Below are positions 43,680 to 56,075 of a stretch of 64,000 nt of DNA, piece after piece (the stretch's first letter is position 1; the number at the start of each line of letters is the position of its first letter). Position numbers and translations under genes: made by a program. The stretch comes from Panopea generosa (lineage: Eukaryota > Mollusca > Bivalvia > Adapedonta > Hiatellidae). The DNA lies in assembly GCA_029582155.1 (NCBI GenBank), contig CM055897.1, forward strand, positions 6,108,661 to 6,172,660, in the 5' to 3' direction. Below the pieces are notes generated by a model. That model ran no database searches. It had not been told where the DNA came from and saw only the letters and a program-made list of their open reading frames with translations.

Positions 43680-43990
43680 TTGCCGGCTCGGTTAGCTCAT
43701 TCCGTCACGCATAATGACTCAATCCAGGGAGTTTTGAGTTCGAGTTCAGGTTCCCACTAGGGCAGTCTCTATGATAACTGAAATACGACTATCATCTCTC
43801 CTCTCTCACCACTGACTGCAGTGGGAAATTAATGTTATGAGTTACTCGGGAGATTGGTTTGGACGATAGAGCACTGGACAGTGTTCCATGCTCACACTAG
43901 AGATTGCAGGTTTTATCCCCAGCTCAGCCCATTGGCCTCTCAAATAACAACATTCGGCACTGGTTTTACTCAGGAAGCAGATGCAAAACT
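43680..43990 (+). mobile_element. tRNA-derived SINE with a second tRNA-like segment
   Basis: The head has box A-like 'ggttagctcattccgtc' and box B-like 'gagttcgagttc' (43690-43750). It leads into a body 'ctctctcaccactgactgca' related to family B. A second tRNA-like segment follows (43860-43925: 'gacgatagagcactgg', 'gattgcaggttttatcccc'), so this may be a dimer or two nested insertions. Confidence 0.55.
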
Positions 43991-44859
43991 ATTCATACAG
44001 GCTCTGGAGCTTTCCTGCAATTGAGCTTAAATTTAAAGTAATAGTATAAACTAGCGGCAACATCATTGGGAGTGAGCCATAAAAAACAATACCCTATGGC
44101 TGGTTCACCAACACAATTACATTTTTTTTTTACACAATATTTTGATACTTTACCTTGTTCTCCTAGAGAGACAGAATTACAGAATTTTACAATTGCAGGA
44201 AAAGACCAGATAGAATAGGTTGATCAACATCGTATAATGCACTCAGTATTAATGAAGTGCTCTTAGATCATTGTTATAGCTTTCATCAGGCATTTACATC
44301 CAAATCCATTAAGTCTTTTAAAGTTGCTTTCCTGATGAACGCCATGGCATGAATTAGTTACATTTTTCCGGCATGTCAAAAGATTTACCTTCAATGACAA
44401 ATTCCTATACTAATTGCATTTTATATCTGTAACAATAACAAATAACACCGTCTTATAAAAGATACCTCATTTATCAAAAGGTTGATACTTATTTCTAGAC
44501 ATTAAATGACAAACGAGCTGGTGAAAGCTGTTTCCATGGCGACTAAAACTAAGGAAACAAAGCAGTATTTTTGACAGAATGTCAAATATCTATGGAATAT
44601 ACCGCTACATCATTTGATATTTTTGCTATAAGTTAATGCATTATCTGAGATGAAAAATATTGCCTTCTTTATTTATATAAGCTTTTGGTCGGTTATAATA
44701 ATTCATTTCCAGTAAAAGTAACCTTCATCTCTTGGCCTTTAAATTTATTTGGTTTAAAACAAATTTCAAATACATTTCAATCAATATGAATTTATCTGTG
44801 TGTTCCAATTTTCTACAATATTTTTTCATTGCTAAATATTTTAGAAATAATTTATAATG
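43991..44859. other. Dispatched intron, unassigned
   Basis: Nothing recognised. Confidence 0.3.
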
Positions 44860-45650
44860 CCTTTCCCCTCTTTTGAGGGTGCATTTTTTTTTAGCTTGGA
44901 TGTCTGTCTATCTGTGTGTTTATCTGTCTGTCACCAATCAAGTCTACTCTATAACTTTTCAGTGCATGAAGGGAGTTTTGATTAATTTAATACAAATATT
45001 CATCATATTGAGAAGATATGCCAAGTGCAATGCCATGCATGTTCGTACAAGGTCAATGTCATACTGAGAGGTCAAAGGTCAAACAGGCAACAATATGTAT
45101 CCACTCCTTATATTGTTAACTTCTTGAAGTTTGTTTTAATTAACTTAGTATCAATACATTATGCAAAGGACACTTTCCAGTCAAGGTCGTACCAACAAAG
45201 GTCAAACATGCAGTATTGCATGTCTGCTCCATATCTTTTTAAACACTTGAGGGATTTCTTAATACTTTGGTACAAAAGTTTGCCATATTGAGACAATGTG
45301 CTGAGGGAACTTTCCAGTTCAAGGTCAAGGCCATATTGAGATTATGTTTACTGCACATTGCAGCTATGTCAGTTTAAAGTCACTACCATATTTAGAGGTC
45401 AAATTCCATGTGTGCTCCATATCTTTTTAACTGCTTAAGGGATATTTAAATAACAAATGTTTGCCATATTTAGACAATGTGCAGAGCATAATTTCCAGCC
45501 ATGTCAGTTCAAGGATAAGGCCATACCGAGACTGAGAGGTTAAAGGTTTAACAGGCAGTAATTCATGTCAACACCATATCTTTTAAACCACTTACAGGAT
45601 TTTGCAAATATTCTCCATTTCAATTCTATGTGCAGAGCATGCACCCGTCA
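44860..45650 (+). mobile_element. dispersed repeat with GGTCA-rich modules
   Basis: Several diverged modules of about 150-200 bp, each with 'tccatatctttttaa', 'catattgaga' and AGGTCA phrases. The start 'ccttttgagggtgc' and a GTCTGTCTATCTGT stretch are of the same style as other bivalve repeats. A perfect DR1 (AGGTCAAAGGTCA) lies at 45069-45081. Confidence 0.5.
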
Positions 45651-46072
45651 ATCTACCATAAGCTACATTTAAAATCCAGTAAGTTTTTTTTACTTTCAGC
45701 AGGACTGGGAGAAGCTTTTGTGACCAAAAGCAACCATCTACTTTTAGTTTAAGTTCACAGTAGCTTTAAAGAAAAATCACTACAAGTCCACTTAACACTA
45801 CTAGGTGTTTATACTAAGGGGCCATTTAAATTTTTGTGAAATTTAACCTGAAACCTCAACTAGCTTACCACCGGGTTGTACATTCTGAAGTTAATATAAA
45901 ACTCCCATAATTAATATCAAAGGTATTAAAGTGACTGAAGAAATAGTAGTAAAGCATTTGCCTTGCATACAAGAAGTTGTGCATTCAATCCTCTGCCAGG
46001 TTATATATACCAGAGTGTTTACATGGTATCATACATTCAGTAGCTGAAAACCACCAAGGCAACTTCAAGTAC
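45651..46072. other. Dispatched intron, unassigned
   Basis: Near 45940-46010, 'agtagtaaagcatttgcctt' and 'tgcattcaatcctctgcc' look like a diverged tRNA-like SINE head. Confidence 0.35.
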
Positions 46073-47805
46073 CATGGTGATTGGTACACCTTGTGGTAAT
46101 TGGTACAACTTGTAGTGAATGGTACACCTTGTGGTGAATGGTACACCTTGTGGTGATTGGTATACCTTGTAGTGATTGGTACACCTTGTGGTGATTGGTA
46201 TACCTTGTGGTGATTGGTACATCTTGTGTTGATTGGTACACCTTGTGGTGATTGATTACACCTTGTGGTGATTGGTACACCTTGTAGTAATTTGTATACC
46301 TTGTGGTGATTGGTACACCTTGTAGTGATTTGTATACCTTGTGGTGATTGGTACACCTTGTGGTGATTGATTACACCTTGTGGTAATTGGTACACCTTGT
46401 GGTGATTTGTATACCTTGTGGTGATTGGTACACTTTGTGGTGATTGGTACTATGTGTAGTGATTGGTACACCTTGTGGTGATTGGTACACCTTGTGGTGA
46501 TTGGTACACCTTGTGGTGATAGGTACACCTTGTGGTGATTGATTACACCTTGTGATAATTGGTACACCTTGTGGTGATTGGTTCATGTTGTGGTGATTTT
46601 TACACCTTGTAGTGATTAGTTCCACTTTGTGGTGATTGGTACACCTTGTGGTGATTGGTATACCTTGTGGTGATTGGTACATCTTGTGGTGATTGGTATA
46701 CCTTGTGGTGATTGGTACACCTTGTGGTGATTGTACACCTTGTGGTGATTGGTACATTGTGGTGATTGGAACACCTTGTGGTGATAGGTACACCTTGTGG
46801 TAATTGGTACACCTTGTGGTGATTGGCTCATCTTGTGGTGATTTGTACACCTTGTGATGAGTAGTTCCACTTTGTGGTGATTGGTACAACTTGTGGTGGT
46901 TGGTACACCTTGTGGTGATTGGTTACACCTTGTGGTGATTGGTTCATCTTGTGGTGATTTGTATACCTTGTGGTGATAAGTTACACTTTGTGGTGATTGG
47001 TACACCTTGTAGTGATTGCTTATGCCTTGTGGTAATTGGTACACCTTGTGGTGATTGGTTCATCTTGTGATGATTTGTACACCATGTGGTGATTAGTTAC
47101 ACTTTGTGGTGATTAGTACACTTTGTGGTGATAGGTACACCTTGTGGTGATTGGTTATCCCTTATGGTGATTGGTATGCGTTGTGGTGATTGGTACACTT
47201 TGTGGTGATTGAAACGCCATGTGGTGATTCGTACACCTTGTTGTGATTGGTACAACTTGTGGTGATTGGTACACCTTGTGATTTTGGTTACATATTGTGG
47301 TGATTGGTACACCTTGTGGTGATTGGTACACCTTGTGGTGATTGGTATACCTTGTGGTGATTGGTATACCTTGTGGTGATAGGTTCACCACCTTGTCATT
47401 GGTTCATCTTGTGGTGATAGGTACTCCTTGTGGTGATTGGTACACCTTGTGGTGATTTGTACACCTTGTGGTGATTGGTACACCTTGTGGTGATTGGTAC
47501 TCCTTGTGGTGATTGGTTCACCTTGTGGTGATTGGTACACCTTGTGGTGATTGGTACACCTTGTGGTGATTGGTTCACCTTGTGGTGATTGGTACACTTT
47601 GTGGTGATTGGTTACACCTTGTGGTGATATGTACACCTTGTGGTGACTGGTTACACCTTGTGGTGATAGGGTACACATTGTGGTGATTGGTACACTGTGT
47701 GTAGATTGATACACCTTGTGTTGATTGGTACACCTTATGGTGATTTGTTCACCTGGTGGTGATTGGTACACCTTGTGGTAATTAGTACATCTTGTGGTAA
47801 TCATA
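46073..47805 (+). repeat. 19-bp minisatellite in the Dispatched intron, about 90 units
   Basis: The unit is 'ttggtacaccttgtggtga'. It ends about 105 bases before the Dispatched exon at 47911. Three units make 57 bases, which produces stop-poor minus-strand frames with a 19-residue repeat; they overlap in several phases and have no independent support. Confidence 0.97.
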
Positions 47806-47910
47806 CCAAAGGACCATCTAAAAAAAAGGTTTTCATGTACTTCCAAAATTGAACAGATCTCATTTTATCAAAACAAACAACGTGACAGCAGTTGTACTGC
47901 CTATACTCAC

Positions 47911-48034
47911 CGTCATTGGCTCCTCAAAGCTTGGCCTGTTACCAATGGTTACCGTAACTATGAGACATGTGATGGACACCACAAGGACTGCTGTCAGCAC
48001 CACATATGGATAATGGGCCAAAATACGAGCATAG
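47911..48034 (-). CDS. DISP1: Dispatched-1, first transmembrane segment exon
   Basis: Bounded by acceptor tttatatttccag (48035 side) and donor ACG|gtgagt (47910 side). It needs two bases from an upstream exon (xx|C TAT GCT). It encodes YARILAHYPYVV, a hydrophobic stretch of about 25 residues (TM1), and RPSFEEPMT, and joins in phase 0 to GFEPRGTE of the next exon, exactly the order seen in Dispatched proteins. Confidence 0.88.
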
Positions 48035-48279
48035 CTGGAAATATAAAAATATACCTTCATGTGAACAACTGGACTTGTACACTCTCTAAAGTTTACTGGA
48101 CAGTGACCTTGACCTTTTTACATAATGTACTTATGCACATGCACTATGTTACAATAATTCGTTCTCATGTTTAGATATTTATAACTCATAAGTTGATATA
48201 GAAATAATAAAATCTTTACCAATACATACACTTTTATTTTTATTTATTTCCGAGATCTTAATTTATGGTAATTTAAAAA

Positions 48280-48545
48280 AAATGTTTTACACTGATTGTG
48301 AAACAAGTTCTCATGACTTAGACAAATCATGCTCGAAGTCTTCCTCACTACCATAGACAAATCATGCTCGACGTCTTCCTCACTACAATAGACAAATCAT
48401 GCTCGAAGTCTTCCTCACTACCAGGCTAAAACTAGTATTAAGCATAAATGGATAAGTGTCTTGCTCCAGGACACCACATAATGCTGTGACAGGGGATTGA
48501 ATCCATGACCCTTTCATCCTGAGTTTGATCCTCTACCATTATATC
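48280..48545 (-). mobile_element. tRNA-derived SINE, family C, with internal triplication
   Basis: Body and head match 17995-18205 in the same orientation. Inside, a 35-38-bp segment ('gacaaatcatgctcgaagtc' plus 'ttcctcacta') is present three times (48320-48422). Confidence 0.7.
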
Positions 48546-48744
48546 ATACACTATTATAGTTTTGAGTTGGACTTTTTGATGAAGTGAATAAAATTTAAAA
48601 TTCAGATTAATTAAGCATGTTGTTGTGTCTTAGTTTATTAATTTCATTGCAATTCAACGTTTTAATTTCATAGGAAGTAACCTTATATTACCTCCTTAGC
48701 TACAATATTTTTTTAATTATATCTTTTTTTTTATTATTTCATGA

Positions 48745-49060
48745 TTTTCTACCACAGCAGGTGGTCTTGTGGTAGAGCATTCTCCTTGTATGTGTAAGGT
48801 CATGGGTTTTATCCTCGGCCAGGTCATACCAAAGGCTTGAAAATGGCACTGAGAAGCTTCCTCAAATGAGGCTTAGTTCTAAGTCTGGTTGGCCCAGTGT
48901 CAGTATAATGTGACTGGATAGAGTATCATACCTATGTGTCTGTGGCATAATACTCCAGTGCGGCAGCACTTGGAATACTGTCTGAAGTAGACACCATTGC
49001 AATGTGAATGAAAAATTATTGAAAACAACTCTAAAGCTTAACACAACAACAACAACATTT
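48745..49060 (+). mobile_element. tRNA-derived SINE, family A
   Basis: The head 'ggtggtcttgtggtagagca' with box B-like 'catgggttttatcctcgg' leads to a body with 'ggataatgtgactgg'-type phrases ('gtcagtataatgtgactgga', 'ataatactccagtgcggcag') and ends in ACAACAACAACA. ATTATTTC is found on both sides (48733-48740, 49061-49068), a possible target duplication. Confidence 0.75.
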
Positions 49061-49068
49061 CATTATTT

Positions 49069-49689
49069 CTCTTCAGGCTATCTATAGATAAACAAACATT
49101 CTTGTCATAACAACATCACTGAGTGATGTGACTCTCTCCCCGTACACTTTCAACAATAATAATTACATCCAGCACAATAAATATGATGTTGTGATCTGAA
49201 AAGGACTGCAAAAATGATTTTGTTTTCAAGCTGCAAGCCACAGTTCTATATAATGCTGTAATCAAAGCCTGGGGATCACACATTTGACAGTCTGATGCTG
49301 CGTATTGGAATCTATAATTACCGAGACTGATTCATGTCTCTTGGAAAAGATGAAAACAATTGTAGTAATTTAACATTGCATGCCCTATTTTTCATTTCGA
49401 GATAATGTCTGGCTATTTAATTAGTATCCTTTCAAGATAAAATATCTCACCAGAAGTTTTTGTACTATTATTTTTCTTGTAAACAAGTTTGTCATAATGA
49501 AGTTCAAGGCAACCTGTATCATAGAAAGGGTTGTTTAATGAGAAAACGCATCCTTTATGTGTTTTTGTTTGCATTTTGATGTGTTTGTATGTGCATGTTT
49601 GTGCACATGTGTGCATATAATATTATGTAAGGCAGAAAATTGTCCTACAATACTTGCGAAAGTTTGTTTGTTTTATTAATTAGCATCAT
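49069..49689. other. Dispatched intron, unassigned
   Basis: Nothing recognised beyond TG/ATG-rich sequence near 49560-49615. Confidence 0.3.
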
Positions 49690-49935
49690 TATTCCATCGA
49701 AGGCCAACAGACGATCAGTTACCTAACCATACCTGAAAGGTTAACCAATACCTGAGCATACATCTCCACAAGTAGCTAATAACTTTCCCATCTGGATCAA
49801 TGGTGAGAGACTAATGGCAATGAGATGCAATATGTCGATCATCATGGCGACTGTGGACTGGCAGGGATTCAAACTCAGGATTCCTAGATTGATAGTCAGA
49901 TGGCTACTGACTGTGCTAACTCGGCCTGACATACT
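49690..49935 (-). mobile_element. tRNA-derived SINE, family B, with head
   Basis: The minus-strand head has 'ggccgagttagcacagtcag' (box A) and 'gagtttgaatccctgcc' (box B) at 49860-49930. It is followed by the family B body ('ctctcaccattgatccagat', 'ctgatcgtctgttggccttc'). This copy ties the family B bodies elsewhere in the window to a tRNA ancestor. Confidence 0.7.
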
Positions 49936-50029
49936 GTGACAACATTCTCCTATGTACCACAGAATGTATAAATGTAAACCTGGGTAGTGCAACAGTGGCA
50001 AAAATGGCTGTTAGTTTATACAAATTTTA

Positions 50030-50205
50030 TTTTAACTTGACTGCAATGAAAGTACAGAGCTTATATGAACCGCTCTCGAGTCAGTTTCCTGGGTAGAACC
50101 AGTACTGAGTGTTATTTTATGAGAGGCACTTGGTCGAGCTGGGGATCGAACACGCAACCGTGAACGGCCAACACTCTATCCAATAGTCTACCGCCCGCAT
50201 TTAAT
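50030..50205 (-). mobile_element. tRNA-like SINE fragment
   Basis: The minus strand contains 'gatagagtgttggccgttca' and 'cgtgttcgatccccagctcg', the same kind of head as the second segment at 43860-43925. Confidence 0.5.
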
Positions 50206-50801
50206 GGCTGTTGCAGAGATGTTGTGTGGAGATTGAATCATGAAAATAAAATAAATGAAATAAGACAAAAAAGTGAGAGGATTTTTAATTGTTAATGTCC
50301 CTTTATTTGGTCATCACAAGTCAAACAGCTTTTGAGAAATATAGTGAAGCAGCAATAAATACCATTAAAGGGAATATATCAGGATTTTTAAAAAAATTCA
50401 AATTTCAATATACCACGCCTATTTAATACTCACTGACCCCATATTGCCAAAAGGATATCTATTTAAACATGCAAAAAAATATATTTAAAAGCAATTTCCT
50501 AACATGGGCAGTGCGGCAGTGTGCCTAAGCTAGACTAAAATAGATTTCCTGCTTAAGATTGCAACATTTAATTAAAGATGTATATTAAATGAGTAACATG
50601 ATTTCACTTTGATTTCATTTTAATTCTATATACAGGTTAACACATAGTAAAAATAATTTCATCTTAGAAAGAGTCTGAATGATGATGTGAAGGTCACCAA
50701 GAAATATTGGAGTGATGTCTATTAAAATTTTAGAATGAAGATTTCGTTTCGAGTTTACCCCTCCAATTTAATTATTTATTTTGTCACCTGGATTATATGT
50801 A
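50206..50801. other. Dispatched intron, unassigned
   Basis: Nothing recognised. Confidence 0.3.
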
Positions 50802-50893
<92 letters not shown>

Positions 50894-50920
50894 TATAATA
50901 ATAATAATAATAATAATAAT
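50802..50920 (+). repeat. (AAT)n microsatellite, about 40 units
   Basis: A nearly pure run with two interruptions. Read on the minus strand it is (ATT)n immediately following a LINE 3' end, so it is probably the microsatellite tail of that element. Confidence 0.95.
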
Positions 50921-51480
50921 GAATTCTTTATTTGCAATCATAACTCAATCAATTACAATAACTGTTCTTCCTTGAGGCACTCAACAAAGCAAAGTATAGT
51001 TATAACAAATACATTCAAATACTAAATAAACATACAATCATAAAATTAATTGCATTTCTAAGATATTCATTCATGAATATACAATGTTATGACAACTATA
51101 TAGCATAGATATTGTACTGTCTTGTAGGAATATTGAGATATTTAATCTACCACTGTATCAGTTAGCGTTACTTAACAGAGTTGCTTTTTCGTTTTGAATT
51201 CTTTAATATTCTTTAGTTGTCGTACACTTGGGGTTATAAAGTTCCATATGAGAGCCCAAGAATAGTGAAGATTTTGTTTGTATTTGTTCAATCTATATTT
51301 ATGAACAACTATATCCCCATTTACACAAGCTCTTAATTCATAAGATGATTTAGCCTCTTGAAAAAAAAGATGTAAGATAATCTGGAGTTACAGCTTGTTG
51401 ACACATTTATAAACTTGTATTGGTTTGTGAAAATGTATTCATTCTGCAACATTTAACCATTTAAGCTCCGGAAACAATGG
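50921..51480 (-). pseudogene. decayed LINE 3' end (reverse-transcriptase polyprotein C-terminus)
   Basis: On the minus strand from 51480 to the stop at 51172-51174, a frame reads FPELKWLNVAE, then IHFHKPIQVYKCVNKL, then SSYELRA, ALIWNFITPSVRQLKNI and KEFKTKKQLC. This is the conserved C-terminal pattern of L2/CR1-like LINE polymerases (LxWLxVxxR…VYKxxN…LWNxLPxxxR…FKxxLK). Two in-frame stops (after VAE and after VNKL) break it. A 3' untranslated region with AATAAAGAATTC (AATAAA at 50927-50932) and the (ATT)n tail follow. No RT catalytic region is present. Confidence 0.7.
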
Positions 51481-51572
51481 TTTAGATGGAGAATCATACG
51501 CCATATCAGGGATGATTCTAGCTTTTTTCCAATTCTACTGTAACCTGAGCAGTTTCCCCATTGTTTCCATAG

Positions 51573-51736
51573 CCCTTTACTCCATAAATACCAATCACAG
51601 AAGGCCTTTGAAAACAGTGCAAGAAGAGTTCAAATTGCTCGTAAAGAGCAATCTGAACACTTCCTACACTGTTTTCCACTCTGTCAGTTAATATAAACAT
51701 AATTCACCAAATAATTCATAAGTCTTCTATATTAGA
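51573..51736. mobile_element. piggyBac-like foldback MITE, copy 4 (truncated)
   Basis: Begins CCCTTTACTCCATAAATACC and keeps the internal stem (GTAAAGAGCAATCTGAAC side), but fades out after 'agtcttctatattaga' without the second terminus. Confidence 0.8.
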
Positions 51737-53309
51737 ATTAGAATTTTTGGCATTTAACGTTTTCAATTTCTATGTTATTGACATGCAAATTAGTAATAGT
51801 TAAGTGACACATTATCATGTCAAATAAACATTTGTGAGAAATATTTAATGTCACTTAATTGGTTACAAAGTTAATGTAACTCTATATGCCTCCTCCACTC
51901 CCCAAACCTTCAGCTCAGGTCAGCTACAAACAGAGAAGCCTCAGGTGTCCAGGGGTCATCATCATTTGCACAAATTTGAAAGAGCTTTATGTATGAATGT
52001 TTTTTTACAGCAAATTTAAAGAATGTCTGTCAAACAGTTTCTGAGGAGTCTTTTGAAGTTAACCACGGACAGGCAATGGACACATTCCTGTGTGATCACT
52101 TCTGCTCACCTGTGAGCCTTCTGCTCAGGTTGGCTATAACAAAAGATAAAGCACATAACCGTAGTAATGTACATATCTGTAGTAATGTACATATCCGTAG
52201 TAATGTACATATCCAAATACAGATCTACAATGTGTTATGCACATGTGCAATTGTTGTGAATATTTACACTGTCTAAATGTGTTGTATGGATTAACCGTAT
52301 TTTATTTCCTAATGATAAACATAAATTGCAGCTGCAGTAGAGCTAAAAATAACCAGATTACATTTCATTGGTGGTACAAACTTGTGTTGCTGGTGCAACA
52401 TCAGTCACGTTGTCATGACTTTCACGCGACATTTGCCACAAGTTGTCATAAAACTGCGTGCACTGACTCAATGTGTTGGTTTTGCGTTTTTAACATCAAA
52501 ATGGGAAAATTAAAGTTATAGTTTTATCTAAAACAGTTAGAAAATATTATTAAATTATAAAAGCACAATTTTGAATTTTCACCTGGTGAGGAAAAACATA
52601 AGTTAAGTTTAAAGTGGCCGAGGAGTTAAATGATCTTATTTATATAAACAATATTTTATTTACAATAAACATGGTAAAAATCTAATATGCTATTTTGAAA
52701 CTACAGTCATTCTATTTTTAGATGTAACCTTCTGTACTAGAGATGTTTAGAGTATGATAGCAGATTGATCTGTTGTATACATTATAAAAAAAACTAGATA
52801 TCAATATTAAGTATGTTATATTATTCTCCTTTCTAATAGCATAAATAGTAATGGTTTGGACTAAAATTATATAATTAACACAAGATATATTAAAATAAAT
52901 TAAAAAAGTACTTTGATACTGTTATGGCAAACTAAATTGCTAAAAAAAATTCAATGTGGATAGGGTTTGAACTCACGACATTTGGGTTGACTGTCCAAAC
53001 CGTTATTATTACGCTTCGGGAATGGACAGTAGTACAATACACTTAATATTGACATCTAGTTTATTTCATAATTAATGTAACAGATATATCTGATATCATA
53101 CAACAAACACCCCTTATATGGTAAGGTTCCATCTTAAAACAGAATGACATAGTTTCAAAATAGTGTATTGGGTTTATAGTCATACACTCAATATATACAC
53201 ATCAATATCTTACATGTATCTGTTTCATAGTTATAGTACGGAAAATGAAACAATTAATAAATGTTTAATGTACCAGAGGAATTATCAGTTTTGTCATATC
53301 TACAAAACA
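51737..53309. other. Dispatched intron, mostly unassigned
   Basis: Contains a 3-unit 18-bp repeat at 52159-52213 (ccgtagtaatgtacatat) and a tRNA-like fragment at about 52950-53015 ('agggtttgaactcacgac'). No coding signal. Confidence 0.35.
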
Positions 53310-53610
53310 TTCTTATGTGTTGGTGTTGTTGTTGTAGTATGCTGTTTAGCATTTTTATAAATAATTTTTCAGTTATATGGCAATAGTGCCTACTTCAGAC
53401 AGTATTTAAGCGCTGCCACACTAGAGTATCATGCCAAGGACACCAAGTCACATAATACTGACACCTGAGACCTGGAACTATCCTCTAAATGCTGAGCGCC
53501 AAGTGAGGAAGCCTCTAGTATCATTTTTTAAGTCTTTGATATGAATCCCGGCCAGGGATTGAACCCAGCGACCTGCATGCAAGGCGGACGCTCTATTTCA
53601 AGTCCTATCA
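53310..53610 (-). mobile_element. tRNA-derived SINE, family A
   Basis: The minus-strand head lies near 53560-53610 ('gcaggtcgctgggttcaatc' contains box B). The body has 'atgatactctagtgtggcag' and the tail is CTACAACAACAACACCAA at about 53316-53336. Confidence 0.7.
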
Positions 53611-54055
53611 CTGCGGTCTTACCGGTACATGTTTGTGTAAATGATGCCACTGATAATTGTGCATACAATTATCATTCTATCAACTTTATAATCAAGTCGA
53701 AATATCATTTGAATGCTATAATTAGTTTAGTTGTGACTTTTTCTTGTCTTTAATTTTCCATATAATATTAAAATGGCAAATTTTGTAATACGATATTTAT
53801 TATCTTTTCATTTATCTTAATTATTTAGTCTTTTATTAACTTTTAAGCATAATTTAATGTGTTTACGAATCTTATAAAGTGTTTTTTTATGTCTTTCAAT
53901 ACATTAACATGTTTAAAGTTAATATTAAATTAACGTTACATTTAAAATCCAATGTCACTCACTACAAGGGCCCACATTATATGTCCTGTAACATCATGTA
54001 GTATGTACTTAGGAATCTTATCATGTGTCTCCATTGTCTCTAGGGTATCTCTATT
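53611..54055. other. unassigned
   Basis: AT-rich; nothing recognised. Confidence 0.3.
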
Positions 54056-54245
54056 GCAATCAGCCGTGGTCTAGTGGTAGAGCGTCCGCCTTGCATGCAG
54101 AAAGTCATTGGTTCAATCCCCAACTGGGTCACATTAGGGTCTGCCTCACATGTGAAAAGTTGTAAGTTGGATCCCCGCTGGGTCATACCAAAGACTTGAA
54201 AATGGTACTTCATTAGAACTTCACTGACAGGAGCACCGATGACTG
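54056..54245 (+). mobile_element. SINE family A, 5' half, with partly duplicated head
   Basis: The head 'cgtggtctagtggtagagcg' and 'attggttcaatccccaactg' is followed by a second 'agttggatccccgctgggtc' segment before the body begins ('cataccaaagacttgaaaat'). The distal body and tail are absent. Confidence 0.65.
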
Positions 54246-55516
54246 GAACCTCATGTGTAGCATGAATCACTTATTTGATCCTGGCTGAATTCCTAATTCA
54301 ATATTATACATAAACATGTATGGTATGATGTTGAACAACCCTTAACTCAAACTGTTTGGTCCAGTCCTGTCGGGTTTGAGCCATCAAAGTTCTACAATTT
54401 TTTCAATTATGTATCTGAGGAAAACATTTTTTAGCATTTATAAATGTTATTTCATTATTTTTTTAATCTGTAAAACAGTCGCTAGGTTGGAGAAACTTCA
54501 AATGAAACAAACGAAGAAGCGTAAAAACAGAAGTTTCATCATCTTCCAATCAGATGCATTAATGAAGATGTACTTAATCTTATTGGATCGTATGATGACT
54601 ATGATGAACAAAAGTCGTGTCCAGGGTGTGGGTCTGGCGAGGGTGTGTCTGATAAATAGTTACCATGCATTGCATGCCCTAGAAGATGATATATCACATG
54701 CACCTGAGAATGCAGTGTTATTTGAAATTTCGTCAGACCAAATTTCAAACTATCCCTTCTATTGCGAGTTTTGCGTCTGACTTAATGTCATGTTAAAATG
54801 AATTGATTACACAGTTCTCATTATTCTTAAAGATCTAAATAAAAAATTACATAAAACTGTTTTAATGTGTTTTTCATGATTTTCTTAAAACTCCCATAAG
54901 GTGACGAAATTTTGCTCTCTACATAACATTGTAATTGTACAGTATCACATATGAAAACATAGACATTTAAAAAGCTGTTGTTAATGAAATGTAACAAAAA
55001 GGGCTATATTCACCAGCAGGTCGAGATATGGCACTAGAATATCAGAGTATCTGGTAAGTTAAATTTTCCATTAAACTTTTGAAATTAAGGGCCATTTGCT
55101 CTACCACTTGGTTTTGGAAATATGTGTAAAAAAATATTTTTAAAAAATACAAACTGATCTTTTTAAGGCCAATAAATTGAAAAATAATTTTATATTTAGC
55201 ACTTTGATCACAAATGATAGAAAATCTGTAAAGTGGGATGCCTTCCAATTATTTCCGAGAGTTATGCCCCTTTCCACCGTCTTCACTTCACATTCATCAC
55301 TGATGGATGGAGAGTATTGGAATTGTTACCTGGGGTTATCTGACGATGTGTTATTTCATACTTGCATCATTTAGATACATGTATATAATTTTCAGAAAAT
55401 AATTTTAGGTGAAAATTTATCAAAATTGCCATATATTTCTTAAATGCAAGTATTATAAAGTGATGAACCATTCAATATAAATAAGCCAGTAAAATATATG
55501 TTGAATTTTCACATAC
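54246..55516. other. unassigned; presumed first Dispatched intron
   Basis: A 134-codon open frame at 54376-54780 (+) is Lys/Met-rich and resembles nothing I know. No splice or repeat support was found for it. Confidence 0.3.
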
Positions 55517-55527
55517 CTTGCTTCCAT
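55517..55527 (-). CDS. DISP1: candidate initiator exon of Dispatched-1 (MEA|S)
   Basis: On the minus strand ATGGAAGCAAG is followed directly by the strong donor gtatgtg. It supplies exactly the two bases required by the exon at 47911-48034, giving M-E-A-S-YARILAHYPYVV. An in-frame TAG lies nine codons upstream with no other ATG between, so the start would be unambiguous. The joined exons total 3081 bases (1026 residues plus stop). Dispatched proteins can begin close to TM1, so a tiny first coding exon is plausible. The match is short; another 5' exon cannot be ruled out. Confidence 0.42.
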
Positions 55528-56075
55528 TTGACAATGCGAATCGATCCAAACTGACTAACAGAAACAATAACTAATGTTAGGAAGATGTGCAGTTAATCCT
55601 ACAACCATGCTGCAGTCAGATGTTAACACTGGAAGTTTCACTTCAATGACTGGTGTGTTAAACTCACCCAATTGCTAGGCTTACCAACTCATTTTGAAGC
55701 TTAGTTCAATATATAACTTAATTTATTGCAGTCAAAGTAACCAAAACGGTTTTAACATAGTCATGATTTTCTAAACAATGTGGTTAGGTGTAATCATCAG
55801 CAAGATGTAGTCACTGTGGTCTGTTACCATCCCTGCCTATCCCAGTGAGCAAGTTATATTGTCAATATGGAATACATGATATTATGTAGCTAATATGAAC
55901 TGATAAACGCGAATGCTTGGTTAACCAAGATTTACAAATGTTTCTGCCAGTACTGTAGCCCTGCAGTCAGCTGTTCAGATGGGCAGGGAGTAATGTTGTC
56001 TTGTATGTATCCATGCTCACTTCTGTAACCCTAAACTGGTTTTGTTTACATGACAGATTAACAGTAAAGGGTGTT
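55528..56075. other. unassigned; may include the Dispatched 5' untranslated region
   Basis: No TATA or other promoter signal could be assigned with confidence. Confidence 0.3.

Noticed and set aside
46371..47846. Minus-strand frames with a 19-residue Thr/His/Pro repeat
   Set aside because: By-products of the 19-bp array (three units make 57 bases); they overlap each other in different phases.
54376..54780. 134-residue open frame as a gene
   Set aside because: No recognisable domain, no splice partner and no compositional signal; it lies within the presumed Dispatched intron.
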